Origin: Geothrix terrae
Lineage (GTDB): Bacteria > Acidobacteriota > Holophagae > Holophagales > Holophagaceae
Direction of reading: 5' to 3'
DNA: 64,000 nt
Assembly: GCF_022808775.1 (NCBI RefSeq)
Contig: NZ_JAKZLA010000005.1
Location: 208,967 to 272,966 of the forward strand
Each line of letters opens with the position of its first letter. The stretch's first letter is position 1. Made by a program: the position numbers and the translations under genes. Below are positions 8,963 through 16,461 of the stretch, one piece after another. Under the pieces are notes generated by a model. That model was not told the origin of the DNA and did not search any database. It worked only from the letters and a program-made list of their open reading frames with translations.

Positions 8963-9193
8963 ATGCGCCGTTCCATCCTCCTCCTCGCCGCTGCCGCCTT
9001 CCTGTGCACCGTGCCCGCCATGGCCAAGCCCACCACCGTGAAGGGCGCCAAGTGCACCACCTGCCACGAGGGTGCCCCCAAGGACAAGAAGTTCAATGCC
9101 GCCGCCGCCAAGATGGTCGCGAAGTACAAGGAAGCCCAGTGCAAGGATTGCCATGGCTGGGCGGACGGCAAGTTCACCACCAAGAAGAAGTAG
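8963..9193 (+). CDS. Small exported diheme c-type cytochrome
   Basis: A 76-aa precursor with a clear signal peptide (MRRSILLLAAAAFLCTVPAMA) and a mature protein of about 55 residues rich in Lys. It has two heme-binding motifs, CTTCH and CKDCH, about 30 residues apart. A periplasmic electron carrier of the minimal cytochrome type seen in metal-reducing bacteria is likely. AGGAG lies 6 bases before the ATG and a strong terminator follows, so it is probably a single-gene transcript. No redox partner is adjacent. Confidence 0.88.
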   Translation: MRRSILLLAAAAFLCTVPAMAKPTTVKGAKCTTCHEGAPKDKKFNAAAAKMVAKYKEAQCKDCHGWADGKFTTKKK

Positions 9194-9212
9194 CCTTCCC
9201 CGATCTCTGGAA

Positions 9213-9243
9213 GCGGCGCGGAAACCTTCCGCGCCGCTTTTTT
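9213..9243 (+). terminator. Rho-independent terminator of the cytochrome gene
   Basis: An 11-bp perfect GC stem (GCGGCGCGGAA / TTCCGCGCCGC) with a 3-base loop is followed by six Ts. It begins 20 bases after the stop codon. Confidence 0.9.
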
Positions 9244-9320
9244 ATGGATCGACCGGAGCGCCCCGCTCATCCGATCGTCTTTCCATGGACAATCGAGTCG
9301 GTGTTTCCCCGGGAGGCGCT

Positions 9321-10238
9321 GTGGAATCGAAGGCTCTGAATCGGGTGGTGGTCGCCGGTGGGACAGGATTGGTGGGCCGGCCGCTCGTCCGCGACCTTCT
9401 GGACCTGGGGGCCCAGGTGCATGTGCTGACCCGTCGCGCGGCGCCTCCGGATCTGCCCGCGGGCGCTCATGCCCACGGATGGGAGGACCTCCCTGCTCTG
9501 CTGGATGGCGCGGACGCGGTGATCAACCTGGCGGGCGAGGGCATCGCCGACCACCGCTGGACCGTGGCCCGCAAGGCCGCCATCCGGGAGAGCCGGATCC
9601 AGGCGACCCGCCGGCTCGTGGAGGCCATGCGGGACTGCCAGAAGCCCCCCAGGGCCTTGGTGAACGCCTCGGCCATCGGCTATTACGGGGCCCGCGACAG
9701 GATCCCCGTGGACGAAGGCGCCGCGCCGGGGACCGGATTCCTCGCCGAGACCTGCCGGGATTGGGAGGCGGAGGCCATGGACGCCTCGACGATCGGGGTG
9801 CGCGTGGTCCGCATCCGCACCGGGGTCGTGCTGGCCCGGGAGGGCGGCGCCCTTCCGAAGATGGCGCTGCCGGTGCGGTACTACCTCGGCTGCGCGCTCG
9901 GGTCGGGAAAGCAGGGCTTCAGCTGGATCCACCGGGACGACCTCGTGGCCATGTTCCTGGAGGCGGCGGCGAACGACGCCTGGGAAGGCCCCTTCAACGG
10001 TACGGCACCGGGATTCCTGGACAACGAGGCCTTCACCGATCTCCTGGCGCGCCAACTGCACCGCCCTCTCCTTCCGATCCCCGGACGCCTCACCGCGGCC
10101 GCCATGAAGGTGGTGCTGGGCGACATGGCCGACGCCCTGCTGCTCCAGGGCGCCTTCGTGGTTCCGGCCCGGGCCAGGGCCCTGGGCTTCGAGTTCCGGT
10201 TCGCCGAGGCGGCCGTGGCGTTGGCGGATCTGCTGTGA
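9321..10238 (+). CDS. TIGR01777 family NAD(P)-dependent epimerase
   Basis: A 305-aa SDR-type protein of the YfcH/SulA-like family. The N-terminal Rossmann loop is VVVAGGTGLVGRPL, followed by INLAGEGIADHRW, NASAIGYYG (active-site Ser/Tyr region) and the C-terminal DUF1731 region ending VALADLL. The physiological substrate is unknown in most members. I chose GTG at 9321 because GGGAGG sits just before it and the protein then begins close to the nucleotide-binding strand. ATG at 9285 would add 12 residues (MDNRVGVSPGGA) but lacks a ribosome binding site. Confidence 0.87.
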   Translation: MESKALNRVVVAGGTGLVGRPLVRDLLDLGAQVHVLTRRAAPPDLPAGAHAHGWEDLPALLDGADAVINLAGEGIADHRWTVARKAAIRESRIQATRRLVEAMRDCQKPPRALVNASAIGYYGARDRIPVDEGAAPGTGFLAETCRDWEAEAMDASTIGVRVVRIRTGVVLAREGGALPKMALPVRYYLGCALGSGKQGFSWIHRDDLVAMFLEAAANDAWEGPFNGTAPGFLDNEAFTDLLARQLHRPLLPIPGRLTAAAMKVVLGDMADALLLQGAFVVPARARALGFEFRFAEAAVALADLL

Positions 10239-10244
10239 TCGTGC

Positions 10245-12536
10245 TCAGGCCCTTGCCAGTCCCCCGAAGCGGGCCATGATGCGCTTGTCCCCACCCTGGT
10301 CGAAGCGAACGGTGTAGGTGAGTCCTTCGCCGCGGCCGGTGGCGGCTAGCACGGTGCCCTCGCCGAAGCGCGGGCTCCGCACCCGGGTGCCCGGCTCGAA
10401 CGCATTCGGATCCTTCGTTTCGGCAGGTTCGGAGAACGTACCGCCATCCGGCTCCGATGGCGGCACCTCTTTGACGCGGTCGAAGAAGCTGCGGATGCGC
10501 TGGAGCTCCGTCGCCACCGAGGACCCGCCGGCGCCCCGGCTGAAGGAGCTGCCGGGCCGCACGCCCTCGCCGGACTGGTAGAGCTCGGTGCCCCAGCGGA
10601 TGGGCGCGGCCAGCGTCTCCGCCGGGATCTCCCGCAGGAAGCGGCTGGGCATGGAGAGCATCTCGGTTCCCATGATGCGCCTCCGCCGGGCCGCGCTCAG
10701 CGTGAGGCGCTTCTGGGCGCGGGTGATGGCCACGTAGAAGAGCCGGCGCTCCTCCTCCAGCCCCTCCGGCGTCTCCCGGGCGTTTCGGTTGGGGAAGACG
10801 TCCTCCTCCATGCCGATGACGAAGACGTAGGGGAACTCCAAACCCTTGGCGCAGTGGATGGTCATGAGGCTGAGCTGGGCGGATTCCTCCACTTGATCGG
10901 CGTCCGCGGCGAGGGTGATGCGGTCCAGGAACTCCGACAGGCGCAGGCCCAGCGACTCGGATTCCGCCGCGGCGCTGAGGAATTCCTCCAGGTTGCGGAT
11001 GCGGCCCTCGGCCTCCAGGGTGGCCTCGTCCTCCAGGCTCTGGAGGTAGCCGCTCTCCTGCAGCACCCACTTCACCAGGCCCGAGAGGCCCTGGGCCTCC
11101 CGCTCGGCGGCGGCGCGGTGGAACAGCTCCAGGAACTTGCCCATCTCCCGCTGGGCGCGGCCCTTCAGCTCGCCCGACCGCAACAGCACCGCAAGCCCCT
11201 CGAGGGGCGTGCCGCCTTCGGGAATGGCGCCCTCGATCTTCCCCAGCGTGGTGGGCCCCACACCGCGGGTGGGCGCGTTCACGCAGCGGCGGAAGCTCAC
11301 CAGATCGAAGGGGTTCGAGATGAGGCGCAGGTACGAGATGAGGTCCTTCACTTCCTGGCGCTCGTAGAACTTCACGCCGCCCACCAGCCGGTAGGACAGG
11401 TTCTGGGCCCGCAGGGCCTCTTCCATCTGCCGGGACTGCCAGTTGGCGCGGTAGAGCACGGCCACCTTGGCCTCGGGATCCCGGTAGCGCAGCTCCTGGA
11501 TGCGCTGCACCACCCACTCCGCCTCCTGCCGCCCCTCGTCCGCCAGCTTGAAGGTGATGGTCTCGCCGTCCCCCAGGTCGGTCTTCAGCGCGCCCTTGCC
11601 CTCCACGCGCTGGGAGTTGTTGGAGATCACCTCCGAGGCCGCGTCGAGGATCTTCTTCGTGGAGCGGTAGTTCTGCAGCAGCTCGATGCGCACGGCCTCG
11701 GGGAAGTCCTGCTGGAAGTCGAGGATGTTGCGGATGTCGGCGCCGCGCCATCCATAGATCGACTGGTCTTCATCACCCACCACGCACAGGTTGTGGTGCC
11801 GCTTGGCCAGGTGCTGCACCAGCAGGTACTGGGCGCGGTTGGTGTCCTGGTACTCGTCCACCAGGATGAACTTGAAGCGCTCCCCGTAGGCCGCCTGCAC
11901 CACGGGATCGCGGAAGAGCCGCTCGGTGTAGAGCAGCAGGTCGTCGAAGTCACAGGCCCGGTGGTTCCGGAGGCCCTTCTGGTAGAGGTCGTAGGCGTCC
12001 AGCACCCGGCGGGTCCAGGGGTCCAGCGCTTCTTCCCGGGCCTCCTCGGGCAGCAGGCAGCGGTTCTTGAAGTCGGAGATCAGCTCCAGCACCCGCTTCG
12101 GGTGGTACTGCTTCTCCGGCAGTTTCAGCTCCGCCAGCACCTGCTTCATGAGGCTCTTCTGGTCCGCCGGGTCGAAGATGACGAAGTCGCGGCCCACGGG
12201 CGTGCGCTCGCCCTCGCGCCGGAGGATGCGGGTGCAGAAGCTGTGGAAGGTGCTCACCCACATCTGCGCAGCGGGCACGGAGACGAGCCGCTGCACGCGC
12301 TCCCGCATCTCCTCGGCGGCCTTGTTGGTGAAGGTCATGGCCAGGATGGAGCCGGGGTGGACGCCCTCCTCTTCGATGAGCCAGGCGATGCGGCGCGTGA
12401 TCACCGTGGTCTTGCCCGACCCCGCCCCCGCCAGGAGAAGCAGGGGTCCGTGGGCGTGGCAGACTGCCTCCCGCTGGGGCGCGTTCAGGTTGCGGAGCAG
12501 GGGGTGGTCGGATGGGTGGCGGGACGCATCGGGCAT
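10245..12536 (-). CDS. pcrA: UvrD/PcrA-type 3'-5' DNA helicase
   Basis: A 763-aa superfamily 1A helicase. Motifs in order: Q-motif/LNAPQREAV, Walker A LLAGAGSGKTTVI, MTFTNKAAEEMRERV (Ia), DEYQDTN (II), GDEDQSIYGWRGAD (III), QNYRS (IV), LMTIHCAKGLEFPYVFVIGM (V) and EERRLFYVAITRAQKRL (VI). The C-terminal tail has the KxGDRVRH-like segment FEPGTRVRSPRFGEGTVLA seen in PcrA, which contacts RNA polymerase. It works in nucleotide excision repair, replication restart and removal of RecA. The two cytochrome genes upstream on the same strand are spaced too widely to prove an operon. Confidence 0.95.
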   Translation of the reverse strand: MPDASRHPSDHPLLRNLNAPQREAVCHAHGPLLLLAGAGSGKTTVITRRIAWLIEEEGVHPGSILAMTFTNKAAEEMRERVQRLVSVPAAQMWVSTFHSFCTRILRREGERTPVGRDFVIFDPADQKSLMKQVLAELKLPEKQYHPKRVLELISDFKNRCLLPEEAREEALDPWTRRVLDAYDLYQKGLRNHRACDFDDLLLYTERLFRDPVVQAAYGERFKFILVDEYQDTNRAQYLLVQHLAKRHHNLCVVGDEDQSIYGWRGADIRNILDFQQDFPEAVRIELLQNYRSTKKILDAASEVISNNSQRVEGKGALKTDLGDGETITFKLADEGRQEAEWVVQRIQELRYRDPEAKVAVLYRANWQSRQMEEALRAQNLSYRLVGGVKFYERQEVKDLISYLRLISNPFDLVSFRRCVNAPTRGVGPTTLGKIEGAIPEGGTPLEGLAVLLRSGELKGRAQREMGKFLELFHRAAAEREAQGLSGLVKWVLQESGYLQSLEDEATLEAEGRIRNLEEFLSAAAESESLGLRLSEFLDRITLAADADQVEESAQLSLMTIHCAKGLEFPYVFVIGMEEDVFPNRNARETPEGLEEERRLFYVAITRAQKRLTLSAARRRRIMGTEMLSMPSRFLREIPAETLAAPIRWGTELYQSGEGVRPGSSFSRGAGGSSVATELQRIRSFFDRVKEVPPSEPDGGTFSEPAETKDPNAFEPGTRVRSPRFGEGTVLAATGRGEGLTYTVRFDQGGDKRIMARFGGLARA

Positions 12537-12545
12537 CCCTTCATC

Positions 12546-12920
12546 CTATCGGCCCGTCCCTGCCTTCGGCGCGATGGCTTTGCCCTTCTCGGCCTTCCTG
12601 AGGACCTCCTTCACCAGGAGTCCGGCATCATCTTCCGTCAGCTTGGCTTTGAAGGAGGGCATGACGAGGCCGAAGAAGATGCCTTTGCGGATGGTCTTGA
12701 TCATGTCCGCGTCGGTCTCCTTCGCGGCCTTCTTCGCATCCGTGAAATCGAAACCACCCAGCTTCTTCCCCTCTGCGCTGTGGGCGGAACCATCGGGCCC
12801 GTGGCACTTGACGCAGTTCTCGGCGAAGAAGGCCCGCAATTCGTCCACGGATTTCGTGGGCGCCTGGGCCGTCAGGCCAATTGGGATCAGAAGGGCGAGG
12901 ATCATCACACCGACCCGCAT
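12546..12920 (-). CDS. Exported monoheme cytochrome c
   Basis: A 124-aa precursor with signal peptide MRVGVMILALLIPIGLTAQA and one heme motif CVKCHGPDG in a cytochrome c class I fold (DELRAFFAENC...). A distal Met ligand is probable at VMPSFKAKLTEDD. Periplasmic electron transfer is the expected role. GAGGTG precedes the ATG at 12920. It is a paralogue of the next cytochrome and lies just upstream of the helicase gene on the same strand. Confidence 0.87.
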   Translation of the reverse strand: MRVGVMILALLIPIGLTAQAPTKSVDELRAFFAENCVKCHGPDGSAHSAEGKKLGGFDFTDAKKAAKETDADMIKTIRKGIFFGLVMPSFKAKLTEDDAGLLVKEVLRKAEKGKAIAPKAGTGR

Positions 12921-12987
12921 GGTCACCTCGATGAATGTTGAAACACGTGCCCAGCATGGGCCGGAAGCTGGCCTCCGCAAGGGCCCC

Positions 12988-13320
12988 TCAGGGTTTTTTG
13001 TGCGCCGCCAGGGGCCGCAGCACGTCAGCCACCAGGCGCCGGGCGTCCTCCTCCGAGAGCTGGCGCCCGAATCCCGGCATCGCTCCCCGGCCCTTGAGAA
13101 CGGAGGCCGCCAGCGCAGCGTCCTCCTGGCGGACGAGCCAGCGACTGTCCGCCAGGTTCCGGCCTCCCAGCCGGGCCCCGTTGGGCCCTCGTCCCGTGCC
13201 ATCCGCTCCGTGACAGACCAGGCAGCGTTCCCGGTAGAACTCCCGGAGATCCCTCGCCTGGGCGGCCGAGGGGGCAGACAGGGCCACCAGGAGCGGCAGC
13301 GCGATGGAACGGATCCCCAT
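12988..13320 (-). CDS. Exported monoheme cytochrome c
   Basis: A 110-aa precursor with signal peptide MGIRSIALPLLVALSAPSAAQA, heme motif CLVCHGADGTGRGPNGARLGG and an axial Met in AMPGFGRQLSEEDA. It has the same layout as the cytochrome 68 bases downstream, so the pair likely arose by duplication. It may carry electrons in the periplasm. The gene starts about 48 bases from the divergent tRNA-Leu(UAA). Confidence 0.87.
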   Translation of the reverse strand: MGIRSIALPLLVALSAPSAAQARDLREFYRERCLVCHGADGTGRGPNGARLGGRNLADSRWLVRQEDAALAASVLKGRGAMPGFGRQLSEEDARRLVADVLRPLAAHKKP

Positions 13321-13367
13321 GGCTCGACGCTACCATGGGCCCGCGGGCCCCGTTAGGCTGGAACGGC

Positions 13368-13453
13368 GCGCCCGTGGCGGAATGGCAGACGCCGCGGACT
13401 TAAAATCCGCTTCCGGAAACGGAGTACCAGTTCGAGTCTGGTCGGGCGCACCA
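13368..13453 (+). tRNA. tRNA-Leu (anticodon UAA)
   Basis: An 86-nt class II tRNA. Acceptor GCGCCCG pairs with CGGGCGC, followed by encoded A-CCA. The anticodon stem GCGGA/TCCGC holds loop CTTAAAA (anticodon TAA). A long variable arm and a T-arm AGTTCGAGTCT follow. It lies between the cytochrome pair and a convergent lytic-enzyme gene that ends 10 bases downstream. Confidence 0.95.
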
Positions 13454-13463
13454 AGTCCAGGAC

Positions 13464-14006
13464 TTAGCCCTGCTCGGACATCAGCTTCAGCAGGGGGATG
13501 AGGATCCCGTTGAACCGCTTCCAGCCGGAGAGGTCGCCACGCACCAGGCGGTGGACCTTCACCCAGTCGCCCTCGGCGGCGGCCTTGGGGACTTCCTTGA
13601 GCATGAAGTCGTAGGCCAGGATCCGGGCCGCCAGAGCCGGCTCCAGGGCCCGTTCCGGATCTTCCACCAGATCGGCGCCCACCAGCTTCCCGAACCGGGC
13701 GTACTCGGCCCGGCCCCGCACGGGAATGAAGCCCCTGCCGCAGAACCTGGCGCCGTCGCCTGGCTCCGTGTTGCCCAGGGCACGCTTGAACTCGTACATG
13801 CGCCGGAAGTAGGCCTCACTGCCCGGCTCCCGCTCCGGGGCGAACAGGTAGCTCTCCGCCCCGATGGTGGCGATGGCCGCCACCTCCGTGGCCGGCTCCA
13901 GGATCTGGAGGGAGGCCAGGGCATCGACCACCAGTGGCCAGTGCGTCTCCACGCTCGCGAGGGGCGCGTGAAGGGTCGTCGCGATGACGTCCGCCTTGAA
14001 CACCAT
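13464..14006 (-). CDS. GH19/lysozyme-like lytic enzyme
   Basis: A 180-aa protein without signal peptide. The central stretch AIGAESYLF...GDGARFCGRGFIPVRGRAEY, then a GADLVEDPERALEPALAARI segment, follows the pattern of GH19 chitinase/endolysin proteins, which have a fkGRGfiQlTGr.nY core and a nPe...p..a. segment. The first Glu in TIGAESYLF is a plausible catalytic acid. The usual Gln/Thr of GRGFIQLTG is replaced (PVRG). Such stand-alone domains occur as phage lysins and in secretion loci. Its stop lies 10 bases beyond the tRNA-Leu 3' end, a common phage attachment position, but no other phage gene is present. Confidence 0.65.
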   Translation of the reverse strand: MVFKADVIATTLHAPLASVETHWPLVVDALASLQILEPATEVAAIATIGAESYLFAPEREPGSEAYFRRMYEFKRALGNTEPGDGARFCGRGFIPVRGRAEYARFGKLVGADLVEDPERALEPALAARILAYDFMLKEVPKAAAEGDWVKVHRLVRGDLSGWKRFNGILIPLLKLMSEQG

Positions 14007-14069
14007 GACTGGCTCCCGGAGGAATGCAGGCTAGGCGGGCAATCTACCACGGTCCGGTAATCTGGCGGC

Positions 14070-14948
14070 ATGGACATCCACCGATTGCACACCGGCGAAG
14101 CCGAGGCCCTCATCGCCGCGACGGGCGCCGAGCTCCAGGCCCTGCGCCTGGGCGGACACGATCTCCTATGGGAGGCGGGCCCCCTCTGGCCCCGGCACGC
14201 CCCCCTGCTCTTCCCCATCGTGGGGCGGGTCAAGGACGACACCCTGCGACACGCAGGAAAGGTGTTCCCCATCTCCCGCCACGGCTTCGCCCGGGACCGG
14301 GACTTCACCTTGATCGAGGGCACCGCCACCACCTGCACGGCCGAGCTGCGGGACGACGAGGCCACCCGCGCGGCCTATCCGTTCCCCTTCCTCCTGCGCG
14401 CGGCCTACACGCTGACTGCCACCTCGCTGCGCATGGACCTCACGCTCCGCAATCCGGGCGAGGCGCCCCTGCCCGCCAGCCTGGGCCTGCACCCGGCCTT
14501 CCGCTGGCCCCTGGGCTCGAACGCTCCCAAGGCCGCGCATCGGCTGGTCTTCGAGGCGGACGAGCCCGGCGCCCTGCACCGCCTGGGCGCCGATGGCCTG
14601 CTGGATCCCGCGCCGCGCCCCACTCCGATCCAAGATCGGGTGCTGCCTCTGGACGAGGGGCTGTTCCGGGAGGATGCCCTGATCTTCCTCGAGCCCAGGA
14701 GCCGCAGGGTGCGCTTCGAGGCCGAGAGCGGCCCCGGCCTGGAGCTTCGCTGGGAGGGCTTCCCCCACCTCGGGATCTGGGCCAAGCCGGAACCCGGCCC
14801 CGCCTTCCTCTGCATCGAGCCCTGGGAAGGCCATGCCAGCCCCGCGGACTGGGACGGCGACATCAGCGCCAAGCCCGGGGGCTTCCTGCTGGCGCCCGGC
14901 ACCACCCGCCGCTGGAACCTCACCCTGAAGCTGACGGCTGATAGCTGA
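14070..14948 (+). CDS. Aldose 1-epimerase (galactose mutarotase-like) family protein
   Basis: A 292-aa beta-sandwich carbohydrate epimerase-like protein of the LacX/YeaD-type clade (COG2017). The N-terminus reads GAELQALRLGGHDLLWEA and PLLFPIVGRVKDDTL. HGFARDRDF carries the substrate His and SLGLHPAFRWPL carries the second conserved His. It likely interconverts anomers of free or phosphorylated sugars in the cytoplasm; exact substrate unknown. Divergent from the GH19-like gene and convergent with miaB, whose stop is only about 8 bases away. Confidence 0.88.
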   Translation: MDIHRLHTGEAEALIAATGAELQALRLGGHDLLWEAGPLWPRHAPLLFPIVGRVKDDTLRHAGKVFPISRHGFARDRDFTLIEGTATTCTAELRDDEATRAAYPFPFLLRAAYTLTATSLRMDLTLRNPGEAPLPASLGLHPAFRWPLGSNAPKAAHRLVFEADEPGALHRLGADGLLDPAPRPTPIQDRVLPLDEGLFREDALIFLEPRSRRVRFEAESGPGLELRWEGFPHLGIWAKPEPGPAFLCIEPWEGHASPADWDGDISAKPGGFLLAPGTTRRWNLTLKLTADS

Positions 14949-14955
14949 CGGCTTC

Positions 14956-16260
14956 CTAAACCAGCTCCGCGCCCAGGAAGTGCGGGCTGGCCAAGGTGAT
15001 CCTCGCCTGCACCAGCTCGCCGAAGGGCAGCTCCCGGCCGGGGCCGACGGCCAGGTGCACAGTCTTCCACTCGCCGCTGCGGGCCAGCCACCAGCCCTGC
15101 TCCGTGGGGCCGTGGGTCTCGACGCGAACAGGGATCTCACGGCCCACGAAGCGCTGGTTGCTGGCCCGGGTCAGCTCCGTCTGGCGCTTCTGGAGGCGGG
15201 CCAGGCGATCGGACTTCACGGCCATGGGCAGGTCGTCCTTGAGGCGCAGGGAGGGTGTGCCGGGGCGCGGCGAGTAGATGAAGCTGAAGGAGGCGTCGAA
15301 GGCCACCTGGTCCAGCACCCGCAGGGTGTCCTCGAAGTCCTCGTCCGTCTCGCCGGGGAAGCCCACGATGAAGTCCGTGCTGAGGGCGATGCGCCCGCGG
15401 GCCTCGCCCAGGTAGCCCAGGCGCTCCAGGTACTCGGCCACGGTGTATTCCCGCAGCATGCGGCGCAGCACGCGGTCGCTGCCGCTCTGCAGGGGAAGAT
15501 GGAGGAAGGGCGCCACTTTGGGGTTGGCCGCCAGGACGTGGGCCAGTTCCTTCGTGAAGTTCATGGGATGGCTGGTGGTGAAGCGGATCCACTCCAGGCC
15601 CTCCACCTCGGAGACGCGCTCCAGCAGCTCAGCGAAGGTGCAGCCGCCGGCGTAGCTGTTCACGTTCTGGCCCAGCAGCTCCACCTCGCGGTAGCCGCGC
15701 TCGACCAGCCCCCGCACCTCGGCCACCACATCCGCGAAGGGGCGGTGGCGCTCGGCCCCGCGCGTGGTGGGCACGATGCAGTAGGTGCATGCGTGGTTGC
15801 AGCCCTCGGTGATGGTCACCAGCGCCTTGGCCGTGTCGCGGCGCCGGGCCACCGAGGGCGGGAACAGGTGGTTGTCCGGGTACTCGCCTGTGTCCATGAC
15901 GCGGGCCTTGCCGGATCGGGCCTCGGCCACCAGGCGCGGCAGCTGCTTGAGGGCCATGGTGCCCAGCACGAAGTCGATGTGGGGGGCGCGCTTGAAGAGG
16001 GCGGCCTGCTCCTGCTGGGCCAGGCAGCCCGTGACGCCCACCAACAGCGGGCGCCGCTGCTTCTCCTCCCGCAACCGGCCCAGCTCCGAGTAGACCTTGT
16101 GGACGGCCTTCTCGCGGATGGAGCAGGTGTTCAGCAACACCAGCTCCGCGTCCTCCGCGGCGTCCACCGCCTCGAAGCCCTCCGCCGACAGCAGCCCCGA
16201 CAGCTTCTCGCCGTCGTGGTCGTTCATCTGGCAGCCCCAGGTCTCGATGTGGAACTTCAT
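14956..16260 (-). CDS. miaB: tRNA-2-methylthio-N6-dimethylallyladenosine synthase
   Basis: A 434-aa radical-SAM methylthiotransferase that adds the ms2 group to i6A37 of tRNAs reading U-starting codons. It has an N-terminal UPF0004 domain (MKFHIETWGCQMNDHDGEKL, with Cys10 and two further Cys in NTCSIREKA and GVTGCLAQQ as the second cluster ligands), the radical SAM motif CNHACTYCIVP, and a C-terminal TRAM domain from about 370. The start at 16260 is the conserved MKFHIETWGCQ; an upstream in-frame ATG at 16314 is not supported. A short copy of its 5' end lies 146 bases upstream. Confidence 0.95.
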   Translation of the reverse strand: MKFHIETWGCQMNDHDGEKLSGLLSAEGFEAVDAAEDAELVLLNTCSIREKAVHKVYSELGRLREEKQRRPLLVGVTGCLAQQEQAALFKRAPHIDFVLGTMALKQLPRLVAEARSGKARVMDTGEYPDNHLFPPSVARRRDTAKALVTITEGCNHACTYCIVPTTRGAERHRPFADVVAEVRGLVERGYREVELLGQNVNSYAGGCTFAELLERVSEVEGLEWIRFTTSHPMNFTKELAHVLAANPKVAPFLHLPLQSGSDRVLRRMLREYTVAEYLERLGYLGEARGRIALSTDFIVGFPGETDEDFEDTLRVLDQVAFDASFSFIYSPRPGTPSLRLKDDLPMAVKSDRLARLQKRQTELTRASNQRFVGREIPVRVETHGPTEQGWWLARSGEWKTVHLAVGPGRELPFGELVQARITLASPHFLGAELV

Positions 16261-16406
16261 GCAAGGCCTCGGTCCTGGGGCTGCTGGATGAAGGGGACTA
16301 CCCCCCGATCGCACGGCGCCTCGCGCCGTGCTCCCGCTCCCCGGCTGCGCCGGCTCGTGGAGGGGGCCCCGTTCTGGCAGCCCCGGGTCTCGATGTGGAA
16401 TTTCAT
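16261..16406 (-). pseudogene. Partial duplicate of the miaB 5' end with palindromic spacer
   Basis: Positions 16374-16406 repeat 16228-16260, the first 11 codons of miaB, with 2 mismatches in 33, including an ATG and a Trp-to-Arg change. The copy is out of frame with miaB (offset 146). The 110-base spacer is GC-rich and contains the perfect hairpin GCACGGCGC-CTC-GCGCCGTGC (about 16312-16332). It looks like a duplication flanking an inserted palindrome. It could alternatively act as a decoy start or leader. Confidence 0.55.
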
Positions 16407-16461
16407 CGGTACGCCCAAACCTTCGATTCTACTAGGAAGCCTGTCGGAACGCCTTCCTGCG

